Shown here: one piece after another, positions 28,576 through 36,602 of the stretch
Layout: each line of letters begins with the position of its first letter
How positions within the stretch are numbered: position 1 is the first letter of the stretch
Position numbers and translations under genes: made by a program
Notes under the pieces: model-generated
The model's database searches: none
Told to the model about the DNA's origin: nothing
Seen by the model: the letters and a program-made list of their open reading frames with translations, nothing else
Assembly: GCF_016773205.1 (NCBI RefSeq)
Contig: NZ_JAETWB010000003.1
Location: 124,001 to 188,000 of the forward strand
DNA length: 64,000 bases
Source of the DNA: Belnapia arida
GTDB lineage: Bacteria > Pseudomonadota > Alphaproteobacteria > Acetobacterales > Acetobacteraceae
Direction: 5' to 3'

Positions 28576-29646
28576 ATGGAATTCGGCATCGCCATGGCGA
28601 CGGACGCCGAGAGCTGGCAGCTGGCGCAGCGTGCGGAGGAACTCGGCTTCCGCTCCGCCTGGTTCTACGACACCCAGATGCTGAGCGCGGACTGCTTCGT
28701 CGCCATGGGCGCGGCGGCGGTGAAGACCAGCCGCATCCGGCTCGGCACCGGGGTGCTGATCCCCTCCAACCGGATCGCGGCGGTCACGGCCAATGCCTTC
28801 GCCTCGCTGAACAAGCTGGCGCCGGGGCGGGTCGACATGGGGCTGGGCACCGGCTTCACGGGGCGGCGGGCCATGGGGCTCGGCGCCATGAGGCTGAAGG
28901 ATTTCGAGGAGTATGTGCGGGTGATGCTCGCCCTCCTCGCCGAGGAAACGGTGGAGACCGAGATCGAGGGGCAACGCCGGAAGATCCGGCTGCTGAACCC
29001 CGGTCTGGGCCTGATCGACACGCGCACGCCCATGCGGCTGCATTTGGCCGCCGCCGGGCCGCGGGCCCGAGCGCTGACGGCGCGGCTCGGGGCGGGGTGG
29101 ATCAATTTCTTCTCCGATGTCCCGGCCGCCGTCGCCATGCTGGGCGAGATGCAGCAATCCTGGGCGGCGGCTGGCCAAGCGGCGGGCGATCTACAGGCGA
29201 CGGCCTTCGTTCTTGGCTGCGTGCTGGAGGAGGGCGAGCCGGCGGACAGCGACCGTGCCGTGGCCCAGGCCGGGCCGCGCGCCGCCGTGCTGCTGCACCG
29301 GGCGGCGGATGAGGTGCTCTCCGGCCTGCCCAACATCACCCCGGTACCGGAGAGCTGCCGGGCGGCGGTCGAAGGGTACGTGGCGCTGGCCCGGACCTTC
29401 GAGCCGAAGGATGCCCCCTGGCTGCACAACCATCGCGGCCACCTGATGTTCGTGAAGCCCGAGGAGCGGCCCTTCGTCACCGCGGAGATGATCCGCACCA
29501 GCAGCTTCACCGCGACCGAGGCGGAACTGCGGCGCCGCGTCGGCGACCTCCGCGATGCCGGCTATACCGAGTTCACCGTCCAGATCGTCCCCGGGCAGGA
29601 GGCGGCGATCGAGGACTGGGCGCGGATCATGCGGGCGTTTCGGTAA
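28576..29646 (+). CDS. LLM class flavin-dependent oxidoreductase
   Basis: 356 residues of the bacterial luciferase-like fold: MEFGIAMATDAESWQLAQRAEELGFRSAW, then TSRIRLGTGVLIPSNR, and LAPGRVDMGLGTGFTGRRAMG near residue 90. Such enzymes use reduced FMN or F420 to oxidise diverse substrates; the specific one is unknown. A GGAGGAAG ribosome-binding site precedes the ATG. Its last 20 bp overlap the end of the convergent amidase gene. Confidence 0.88.
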   Translation: MEFGIAMATDAESWQLAQRAEELGFRSAWFYDTQMLSADCFVAMGAAAVKTSRIRLGTGVLIPSNRIAAVTANAFASLNKLAPGRVDMGLGTGFTGRRAMGLGAMRLKDFEEYVRVMLALLAEETVETEIEGQRRKIRLLNPGLGLIDTRTPMRLHLAAAGPRARALTARLGAGWINFFSDVPAAVAMLGEMQQSWAAAGQAAGDLQATAFVLGCVLEEGEPADSDRAVAQAGPRAAVLLHRAADEVLSGLPNITPVPESCRAAVEGYVALARTFEPKDAPWLHNHRGHLMFVKPEERPFVTAEMIRTSSFTATEAELRRRVGDLRDAGYTEFTVQIVPGQEAAIEDWARIMRAFR

Positions 29647-30982
29647 GGGCGGCCTCCACGGCCGCGGCGGTGCGGAAGAGCGCCGTATCCGCCATGGTCT
29701 CGCCGGTCAGCATCAGCCCGACCGGCGCCTCGCCGGGCCGGTGGATGGGCAGGCTGATGCTGCACCGGTCGAGGAAATTGCCGACCGCTGTGTTCCGCAG
29801 CAGCAGCAGGTTGATGCGGTTGTACTCCGCCTCCGGCTCCACCTCGGCCAGCGCCGGGGGAATGATGGGGCAGGTCGGCGTCACCATTGCGTCGAACTCC
29901 TGGCTGCGGTGGGCGACGGCCTCGCAGAGCCGGGCGCGGGCGGCGACCAGGTCGATATAGTCGGCCGCACCCATCCGCTCGCCGCGGCGGATGCGGGCGA
30001 GGATGCGCGGATCGTACTGGCTGGCCTTCTCGGCGATGAGGGCCCGGTGCCAAGCCCAGGCCTCGCTCGCGGCGAAGCCGCCCGTCGCATTCACCGCCGG
30101 CAACTCGGCGAGTTCCGGGATGTCGAAGAGCTCGATCCGCGCGCCGGCGGCGGAGAGGCGGGAAAGGGCGCGCTGGAAGGCGTTGCTGACCGTGGTGTCC
30201 ATGTCGTCGGTCAGGAAGGTCCGCCGCGGAAGGCCCAGGCGAAGCCCGGCGAGCGGCCGCGCCTTCAGCGGTGGCGGGGTCTCCTCGCCGCTGATGACGG
30301 CATCGAGCAGGTGGCAGCAGGCGACGCTCCGGGCCAGCGGCCCGACCGAGTCGAGCGAGGGGGCGAGGGGCAGCACGCCGGTGTTGGGCACCCGCCGCGC
30401 CGTCGGCTTGTAGCCGACCACGCCGCAAAGCGCGGCCGGGACGCGGCAGGAGCCGCCGGTATCCGTTCCCAGCCCGCCGAAGCCCATATGATCAGCCGCC
30501 GCTACCGCGACCCCGGAGGAGGAGCCCCCTGGCAACCGTCCCGTCGCCCGGTCCCAGGGCGAGAGCGGCGTGCCGTGATGCGGATTCACCCCGAGGCCGG
30601 AGAAGGCGAACTCCACCATGTTGGTGCGGCCGATGACGACGAAGCCCATCCGCCGCAGGCGGGCGACCGTTGGCGCGTCCCGCGCCGCGGCGGGGGCATC
30701 CTTGAGCACCACGGAGCCCGCCGGCGTCGGGTGGCCGCGCTCGTCGAACAGGTCCTTGACCGTGATGGGGATGCCGGCCCAGGGGCTTGGCGCGCGGCCG
30801 GCATGGCGAAGCGCGTCTAGGGCACGGGCTTCGGCGCGGGCGGCTTCGGCATGGACGGCGGTGAAGGTGCGGCGGCCTTCGCCCGCCGGGTCGGCGATGC
30901 GCTGAAGCGTGGCATCGACCAGGGCTTCGGCGGAGATGCGGCCGCTGGCCAGGGCGGCCGCGGCATCGGCGATGTGCTGCAT
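29627..30982 (-). CDS. Amidase signature family enzyme
   Basis: 451 residues. The Ser-cisSer-Lys triad can be placed: Lys in GIPITVKDLFD (about residue 75), and the two serines in GGSSSGVAVAAA and GTDTGGSCRVPA (about residues 150-183). Hydrolyses an amide or ester bond of a small molecule; the family also contains GatA and allophanate hydrolases, but no gatB/C are near. It follows a small gene and the dehydratase on the same strand. Confidence 0.92.
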   Translation of the reverse strand: MQHIADAAAALASGRISAEALVDATLQRIADPAGEGRRTFTAVHAEAARAEARALDALRHAGRAPSPWAGIPITVKDLFDERGHPTPAGSVVLKDAPAAARDAPTVARLRRMGFVVIGRTNMVEFAFSGLGVNPHHGTPLSPWDRATGRLPGGSSSGVAVAAADHMGFGGLGTDTGGSCRVPAALCGVVGYKPTARRVPNTGVLPLAPSLDSVGPLARSVACCHLLDAVISGEETPPPLKARPLAGLRLGLPRRTFLTDDMDTTVSNAFQRALSRLSAAGARIELFDIPELAELPAVNATGGFAASEAWAWHRALIAEKASQYDPRILARIRRGERMGAADYIDLVAARARLCEAVAHRSQEFDAMVTPTCPIIPPALAEVEPEAEYNRINLLLLRNTAVGNFLDRCSISLPIHRPGEAPVGLMLTGETMADTALFRTAAAVEAALTETPA

Positions 30983-31030
30983 GGGCGGATGCTGGCCAGG
31001 ATCTCCGGCCGCGGCAAGCCCGCCCGGCGG

Positions 31031-31159
31031 CTATTCCGTGTCGTTGGCGGCCGGCACCCGCTCGATCTCTTCCATCGCCAGCGGGAAGAGCAGAACGCCG
31101 AGCATCCAGCCCTCCAGCAGGTGAAATTCTCCGTCGTTCTCGGTTTGATCTTCGGTCAC
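31031..31159 (-). CDS. Very small hypothetical protein
   Basis: A 42-codon frame from GTG 31159, which has GAGAGG 8 bases upstream, to TAG 31031-31033. An ATG at 31216 would extend it by 19 codons but has no visible ribosome-binding site. The product is acidic at both ends with a central hydrophobic stretch (WMLGVLLFPLAM, about residues 18-29) that could be a short membrane or amphipathic helix. The sequence around its start (31100-31220) is visibly more AT-rich than its surroundings. It lies between the dehydratase and the amidase on the same strand. Function unknown. Confidence 0.4.
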   Translation of the reverse strand: MTEDQTENDGEFHLLEGWMLGVLLFPLAMEEIERVPAANDTE

Positions 31160-31219
31160 GCGTATTGCCTCTCGATCGCCGTAACCTACCGACCACTCGT
31201 TAAGACATCGATACACGGT

Positions 31220-32947
31220 TCAGTGAATTTCCGGCTCCGGCGTCGGTGCTCCGTGTTCCAGGAAGTCGAAATCGCAGCCCTCATCTGCCTGGCCGACATG
31301 GTCGAGGTAGAGCGAGGTCCAGCCGCGGGTGTAGCGGCGGGGCGGTGGGGTCCAGGCGGCGCGGCGCCGCTCCAGCTCCGCCGGCTCCACCAGCAGGTCG
31401 AGGCCGCGGTTCGGCACGTCGAGCCGGATCAGGTCGCCGGTGCGGACCAGGGCGAGCGGGCCGCCGATATGGGACTCCGGAGCGACATGCAGGATGCAGG
31501 TGCCGTAGCTGGTGCCGGACATCCGGGCGTCGGAGAGCCGCACCATGTCCCGCACCCCCTGTTGGAGCAGCTTCTTCGGGATGGGCATCATGCCCCATTC
31601 CGGCATGCCGGGCCCGCCCTGGGGGCCAGCCTGGCGCAGCACCAGCACGCTGTCGGGCGTGACCTCAAGCGCCGGGTCATCGAGCCGGGCGTTCATGTCG
31701 TTGTAGTCCTCGAAGACCACGGCCGGGCCCGTATGGCTCAGCAGGAGCGGGTCGGCCGCGCTGGTCTTGATGACGGCGCCGCGCGGGGCGAGCGAGCCTC
31801 GCAGGATGGCGACGCCCCCCTCAGCCTGGAGCGGCCGGTCGAGCGGGCGGATGATGTCCTCGTTGAAGCACTCGGCGCCTTCGAGGTTCTCGCCGAGCGT
31901 CGCGCCGGTGACGGTGCGGGCGGAGAGGTCGAGCCAGGGGGCGAGGCGCGCGAGGAAGGCGCGCGCGCCGCCGGCGTAGTAGAAGTCCTCCATAAGCCAG
32001 GTGTCGCCGTTTGGGCGCAGGTTGGCGATGAGCGGCGTGCGCCGGCTGATGGCATCGAACCGGTCCAGGTCGAGCTGAAAGCCGCCACGCCGCGCCATGG
32101 CAATGAGATGCGGGATGGCGTTGGTCGAGCCGCCGAATCCCATTGTCGCCGTCACCGCATTGTCGATGCTGGCCTGGGTGAGGAAGCTCGCCGGCGTCGC
32201 ATCCTCCCAGACCATCTCGACGATGCGGCGCCCGGCGGCCGTCGCCATGCGGGGATGGGCCGCATCGGCCGCGGGGATGGAGGAGGCGCCGGGCAGGGCA
32301 AGGCCCATCGCCTCCACCGCCAGCATCATCGTCGCCGCGGTGCCCGCCGTCATGCAGGTGCCGAAGCTGCGGGCGATGCCGCTCTCCATGTCCTTCCACT
32401 GCGCCTGGGTGATGTTCCCGGCGCGGAGCTCGGCATTGTACTTCCACACGTCGCTGCCGCTGCCGAGCTTCTTGCCGTGCCAATTGCCCGAGAGCATCGG
32501 CCCGGCGGGGACGAAGACGCAGGGCAGGTTGGCCGAGAGCGCGCCCATGACCAGGGCGGGCGGCGTTTTGTCGCAGCCACCCATCAGCACGAGCCCGTCG
32601 CAGGGGTGGCTGCGTGCCAGCTCCTCCGTCTCCATCGCCAGGAAGTTGCGGTAGAGCATGCTGCTCGGCTTCTGGTACTGCTCCGTCACCGGATGCGCCG
32701 GCAGCTCGACCGGGAAGCCGCCTGCCTGCCAGACGCCGCGCTTCACCTCCTCCGCGCGTGTCCGGAAATGGGCGTGGCAGACGCTGAGGTCGGACCAGGT
32801 GTTGATGATGCCGATCACCGGCTTGCCACGGAAATCCGCCTCGGCAAGGCCGGTCTGCAACAGGCGGGAGCGGTGGCCGAAGGCGCGGAGGTCGTCCACC
32901 CCGAACCAGCGGTGGCTGCGCAACTCCTCGGGCCTCTTGCGGGGCAT
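31220..32947 (-). CDS. IlvD/Edd family dehydratase, L-arabonate (sugar-acid) dehydratase-like
   Basis: 575 residues beginning with the sugar-acid dehydratase pattern ELRSHRWFGVDDLRAFGHRSR. Fe-S cluster cysteines appear in WSDLSVCHAHFRT, LMGGCDKTPPALV and ARSFGTCMTAGTAATM, and the C-terminal domain has SDARMSGTSYGTCILHVAPE with a catalytic serine. Removes water from an aldonate to give a 2-keto-3-deoxy acid. It is divergent from a GntR gene over a palindromic operator and is distinct from the biosynthetic ilvD at the right edge of the window. The actual substrate is unknown. Confidence 0.88.
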   Translation of the reverse strand: MPRKRPEELRSHRWFGVDDLRAFGHRSRLLQTGLAEADFRGKPVIGIINTWSDLSVCHAHFRTRAEEVKRGVWQAGGFPVELPAHPVTEQYQKPSSMLYRNFLAMETEELARSHPCDGLVLMGGCDKTPPALVMGALSANLPCVFVPAGPMLSGNWHGKKLGSGSDVWKYNAELRAGNITQAQWKDMESGIARSFGTCMTAGTAATMMLAVEAMGLALPGASSIPAADAAHPRMATAAGRRIVEMVWEDATPASFLTQASIDNAVTATMGFGGSTNAIPHLIAMARRGGFQLDLDRFDAISRRTPLIANLRPNGDTWLMEDFYYAGGARAFLARLAPWLDLSARTVTGATLGENLEGAECFNEDIIRPLDRPLQAEGGVAILRGSLAPRGAVIKTSAADPLLLSHTGPAVVFEDYNDMNARLDDPALEVTPDSVLVLRQAGPQGGPGMPEWGMMPIPKKLLQQGVRDMVRLSDARMSGTSYGTCILHVAPESHIGGPLALVRTGDLIRLDVPNRGLDLLVEPAELERRRAAWTPPPRRYTRGWTSLYLDHVGQADEGCDFDFLEHGAPTPEPEIH

Positions 32948-32989
32948 GGCATTTCCTCAACGGCAATGACTTCCGGGCCAAACTGCCAG

Positions 32990-33001
32990 CTGCTATAGCA
33001 G
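32990..33001. promoter_or_regulatory. Palindromic GntR operator CTGCTATAGCAG
   Basis: A perfect 12 bp palindrome 6 bp before the ATG of the GntR gene and 43 bp before the ATG of the divergent dehydratase. A copy with one mismatch lies at 33735-33746 upstream of the TRAP receptor gene. The position fits autoregulation and control of the dehydratase. Confidence 0.65.
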
Positions 33002-33007
33002 TTGTCC

Positions 33008-33703
33008 ATGTCCGCTGGCACAATCCCGGTCGAGCCGCTTGCCGAGGAGGAGACGCTCTCGCTCGGGGAGCGGGCCTATCGGCGCCTGCGCGACGGCATC
33101 GTCCAGGGCACGCTGCGGCCGGGCAGCCGCATCTCCGAGCGCAGCATGGCGCAGGCCCTCGGCATCTCCGCCCAGCCGGTGCGGGAGGCGCTCCGGCGGT
33201 TGGAGCATGACGGCATGGTCGTCACCCTGCCGCGTCGCGGCACGGTGGTGGCGGAGATCGGGCCGGAGCGCCTGGCCGAGCTCGGCCGGATCCGCGCCGC
33301 ACTGGAAGGCGTGGCCGCCGCGCTGGCCGCCGAGCGCATGTCGGGCGAGGACCTTGCGGAACTCGCTGCGATCGTGCGCAGCATGCGCGGCGCGACGGCT
33401 GCGGCCGACGCCGAGGCGCTGGCCGAGCTGAACGAGCGCTTCCATGCCATCCTCCAGGGTGCGACGGGCAACCTCTTCCTGGTGAAGTCGCTTGAGGCGC
33501 TCCGGGCCTATGACGATCTCGGCCGGCTGCGCGCGCTCGGCAGCACGCCGAAGGACATGCCGAAGGCGCTGCGCGAGCACGCCTCGATCCTTGCCGCGCT
33601 CAAGACGCGGGACCCGGCACTGGCCGAGGCACGGATGCGGCATCATGTCCTCCGCTCCCTCACGACCAACGGCGTCCTTGCCGCCCCGCGCCAGGGCCGT
33701 TGA
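33008..33703 (+). CDS. GntR family regulator, FadR/FCD subfamily
   Basis: 231 residues. The N-terminal winged helix-turn-helix (about residues 19-75) contains LRDGIVQGTLRPGSRISERSMAQALGISAQPVREALRRLEHDG; the all-helical FCD ligand domain follows (AELNERFHAILQGATGN, with His residues for a metal). Ligands are typically sugar acids or carboxylates. I take the ATG at 33008; a TTG six bases upstream overlaps the operator. It should control the dehydratase gene and the TRAP transporter operon, both of which carry the same palindrome. Confidence 0.92.
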   Translation: MSAGTIPVEPLAEEETLSLGERAYRRLRDGIVQGTLRPGSRISERSMAQALGISAQPVREALRRLEHDGMVVTLPRRGTVVAEIGPERLAELGRIRAALEGVAAALAAERMSGEDLAELAAIVRSMRGATAAADAEALAELNERFHAILQGATGNLFLVKSLEALRAYDDLGRLRALGSTPKDMPKALREHASILAALKTRDPALAEARMRHHVLRSLTTNGVLAAPRQGR

Positions 33704-33734
33704 CTTCCTGAGCGGGCGTGGCGCAAGCTGCTAT

Positions 33735-33746
33735 CTGCTATTGCAG
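33735..33746. promoter_or_regulatory. Second GntR-type operator CTGCTATTGCAG
   Basis: Eleven of twelve bases match the palindrome at 32990-33001, and the flanking TTG is also shared. It lies 42 bp before the ATG of the TRAP receptor gene and 32 bp after the gntR stop, so it probably controls the dctPQM operon. Confidence 0.6.
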
Positions 33747-33788
33747 TTGATCGGGCGGCGGAGATCGCCCTGAGGGAGGAATGATCCG

Positions 33789-34775
33789 ATGGAGAGCGTC
33801 ACCATCCGCCGCCGCCTGATGCTCGGCGCCGTCCTCGCCGCCCCCTGGATCCGCGGACGGGCCAGCGCCCAGGGCGTCACACTCCGGGCTGCCGACGTAC
33901 ACCCCGATGGCTATCCGACCATCGAGGGCGTGAAATACATGGGCAAGCTGCTCGAGGAGCGGACCGGCGGGCGCATCCGGATCCAGATGTTCCATTCCCG
34001 CCAGCTCGGCGACGAGAAGGACACGCTGGAGCAGACGCGCTTCGGCGTCATCGACATCACTCGCGTCAACACCGCGCCGTTGAACAACCTGGTGCCGGAG
34101 ACGCTGGTCGCCGGCCTGCCTTTCCTGTTCCGCGACACCGCCCACATGCAGCAGGTAATGGATGGGCCGATCGGTGAGGATATCGGCAAGGCGACCTTGC
34201 CGCATGGCCTTGTCACCCTGGCCTATTACGATGCCGGCGCGCGCAGCTTCTACACCCGCGGCCGGCCGGCCCGGACGCCGGAGGAGATGAAGGGCCTCAA
34301 GATCCGCGTCCAGCAATCGGACATGTGGGTGGCGATGATGCGGGCCTTCGGCGCCAATGCGACGCCGCTGCCCTATGGCGAGGTCTACTCGGCGCTGCAG
34401 ACCGGCGTCGTCGACGGCGCCGAGAACAACTTCCCCTCCTTCCTCACCGCTCGCCACTTCGAGGTGGCGAAGCACTATGCGCTGACCGAGCACAGCCTGA
34501 CGCCCGAGATCGTGGCGATGAGCAAGCGTAGCTTCGACCGGCTTCCGAAGCCTGACCAGGAGATCATGCGTCAGGCAGCGAAGGAGAGCGTGCCGCATAT
34601 GCGCGCGCTCTGGGTGAAGATGGAGGAGGACGCGCGGAAGCAGGTCGAGGCCGGCGGCGCGCAGGTCGTGCAGGCCGACAAGCCGGCCTTTGCCAAGCTG
34701 GTGCAGCCTGTCTACGACCAGTTCGTGCGCGACGCCAAGCTGAAGGCACTCGTCGACCGAATCCGCTCGGCCTGA
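33789..34775 (+). CDS. dctP: TRAP transporter solute receptor, DctP family
   Basis: 328 residues with a twin-arginine-like leader (TIRRRLMLGAVLAAPWIRGRASAQ). DctP fold features are FHSRQLGDEKDTLEQTRFGVIDI and a KGLKIRVQQSDMWVAMMRAFGANATPLPYGEVYSALQTGVVDGAENN segment that contains the conserved Arg binding the carboxylate. It opens the operon dctP-dctQ-dctM, 5 bp before dctQ. The ligand is probably an organic acid handled by the linked dehydratase or decarboxylase. Confidence 0.94.
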   Translation: MESVTIRRRLMLGAVLAAPWIRGRASAQGVTLRAADVHPDGYPTIEGVKYMGKLLEERTGGRIRIQMFHSRQLGDEKDTLEQTRFGVIDITRVNTAPLNNLVPETLVAGLPFLFRDTAHMQQVMDGPIGEDIGKATLPHGLVTLAYYDAGARSFYTRGRPARTPEEMKGLKIRVQQSDMWVAMMRAFGANATPLPYGEVYSALQTGVVDGAENNFPSFLTARHFEVAKHYALTEHSLTPEIVAMSKRSFDRLPKPDQEIMRQAAKESVPHMRALWVKMEEDARKQVEAGGAQVVQADKPAFAKLVQPVYDQFVRDAKLKALVDRIRSA

Positions 34776-34779
34776 GCGC

Positions 34780-35310
34780 ATGCAGGCACTGCATCAAGGC
34801 CTTTCCTCGGTGCTGGCGGTCGTGGCGCAGGCTGCGATCCTCATCGCCGGCATCGCCATGGTGGCGATGACCGCGGTCGTCGCCTGGGGTGTCTTCGGCC
34901 GCTTCGTGCTGAATGACACGCCGGCCTGGGCGGAGGCCTCAGCGCTGCTGCTGATGGGCTGGGTCATCCTCGGCGCCGCCGCGGCGGGCGTGCGCGAGGG
35001 CTTCCACATGGGCTTCGAGACGCTGCGCGACACGCTGCCGCCGGGCCTCGCGCTGGCCTTCCACATCGTCTCGGACCTGACCATCACCGTCTTCGGCGCC
35101 GCCATGGCTTGGTACGGCAGCGATCTCGCGCTCACCGTCTGGAATGCGACGCTGCCGACGCTCGGCCTGCCGGGTACGGTGGAATACCTGCCGATCACCC
35201 TCGGCGGCGCGCTGATGGCGCTGTTCGGGTTGGAGCGGCTGGTGGCGCGGCTGGCAACGGGCCGGGCGCCGGTCGGCCTGCCGGCCGATACCATCCTGAC
35301 CGATAGCTGA
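34780..35310 (+). CDS. dctQ: TRAP transporter small permease, DctQ family
   Basis: 176 residues with four hydrophobic helices (about 15-40, 52-72, 91-110, 135-155), with the GVFGRFVLNDTPAWAEASALLLMGWVI family motif. Forms the membrane complex with DctM in this operon. Confidence 0.92.
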   Translation: MQALHQGLSSVLAVVAQAAILIAGIAMVAMTAVVAWGVFGRFVLNDTPAWAEASALLLMGWVILGAAAAGVREGFHMGFETLRDTLPPGLALAFHIVSDLTITVFGAAMAWYGSDLALTVWNATLPTLGLPGTVEYLPITLGGALMALFGLERLVARLATGRAPVGLPADTILTDS

Positions 35311-35321
35311 AGGCAACCGCC

Positions 35322-36602
35322 GTGGAACTCACCCTGCTGCTCGGCAGCTTCACGCTGCTGCTGCTGATCGGCGTACCGGTTGCCTTCTGCCTCGGCGCCG
35401 CGGCCTTCGCCACCGTGCTTTACATGGAACTGCCGCCGATCGTGGTGTTCCAGCAGCTCTCCTCGGGCATGAACGTCTTCTCCATGCTGGCGATCCCCTT
35501 CTTCATCTTCGCCGGCGACCTGATGATGCGGGGCCAGATCGCCGACCGGCTGGTGGCGCTGGCTGCCGCCATGGTCGGGCATCTGCGCGGTGGGCTCGGG
35601 CAGGTGAACATTGTCGCGGCGACGCTGTTCGGCGGCGTCTCCGGCTCGGCCGTGGCGGATGCCAGCGCGGTTGGCGGCGTGATGATCCCGCAGATGAAGG
35701 CGCGCGGCTATGCGCCTGATTACGCCGTCAACATCACGGCGAATGCCGCGCTGATCGACCTGCTGATTCCGCCCAGCCACAACATGATCCTCTACGTCAT
35801 CGCGGCCGGTGGGGCGATCAGCGTGGCGGACCTCTTCACCGCCGGCATCGTCCCCGGCATCGTGATGATGGCCTCGCTGATGGTCGTTGCCTGGCTGGTG
35901 GCGGTAAAGCGCGGCTATCCGCGGGAGATTTTCCCGGGCTGGGCGATCCTGGCGCGGCTGGTCTTCAACGCCATCCCCGGGCTGATGCTCATCGTGATCA
36001 TCTTCGCCGGCGTACGCAGCGGCGTCTTCACCGCGACCGAGAGCGCCTGCGTGGCGGTGATCTATGCGCTGCTGGTGGTGCTGCTGGTCTATCGCAGCCT
36101 GAGCTGGCAGGGCTTCGTCCATGCGGTCGGCGGGGCGGTGCGGACGACGGGCATGGTGATGCTCATCATCGGCACGGCCTCCGCCTTCGGCTGGCTGATG
36201 GCACTGCTGCAGGTGCCGGCGCAGACGGTGGCGCTGATGAAGGACATCACCGACGACCCGCTGATGACGCTGCTCATCATCAACATCGTGCTGCTGCTGC
36301 TCGGCACCTTCATGGACATGGCGCCGCTCATCATGATCGGTACGCCGATCTTCCTGCCGGTGGTGAAGGCGATCGGCATGGATCCGGTGCAGTTCGGCAT
36401 CGTGCTGATCGTCAATCTCGGCATCGGCACCATCACCCCGCCGGTCGGACCGGTGCTCTTCGTCGCCTGCGCGGTCGGCAATGTTTCGATGTGGGATGCG
36501 ACGAGGACCTCCGCCCCCTTCTATGCGGCGATGGTCGTGGTGCTGCTGCTGGTGACCTATGTGCCGGCGCTGAGCCTCTGGCTGCCGGCGCTGTTCAGAT
36601 AG
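35322..36602 (+). CDS. dctM: TRAP transporter large permease, DctM family
   Basis: 426 residues, starting at GTG 35322, 11 bp after dctQ. Polytopic with LFGGVSGSAVADASAVGG (about residues 103-120), DLLIPPSHNMILYVI and GIGTITPPVGPVLFVACAV, the conserved signatures of the Na+-coupled large subunit. Its end overlaps the stop of the convergent MmgE/PrpD gene by 8 bp. Confidence 0.94.
   Translation: MELTLLLGSFTLLLLIGVPVAFCLGAAAFATVLYMELPPIVVFQQLSSGMNVFSMLAIPFFIFAGDLMMRGQIADRLVALAAAMVGHLRGGLGQVNIVAATLFGGVSGSAVADASAVGGVMIPQMKARGYAPDYAVNITANAALIDLLIPPSHNMILYVIAAGGAISVADLFTAGIVPGIVMMASLMVVAWLVAVKRGYPREIFPGWAILARLVFNAIPGLMLIVIIFAGVRSGVFTATESACVAVIYALLVVLLVYRSLSWQGFVHAVGGAVRTTGMVMLIIGTASAFGWLMALLQVPAQTVALMKDITDDPLMTLLIINIVLLLLGTFMDMAPLIMIGTPIFLPVVKAIGMDPVQFGIVLIVNLGIGTITPPVGPVLFVACAVGNVSMWDATRTSAPFYAAMVVVLLLVTYVPALSLWLPALFR

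Noticed and set aside
31220-32947. Reading the dehydratase as the biosynthetic ilvD
   Set aside because: The N-terminal pattern and regulation by GntR with TRAP genes fit a sugar-acid dehydratase, and a true ilvD is present at 63255-64000.
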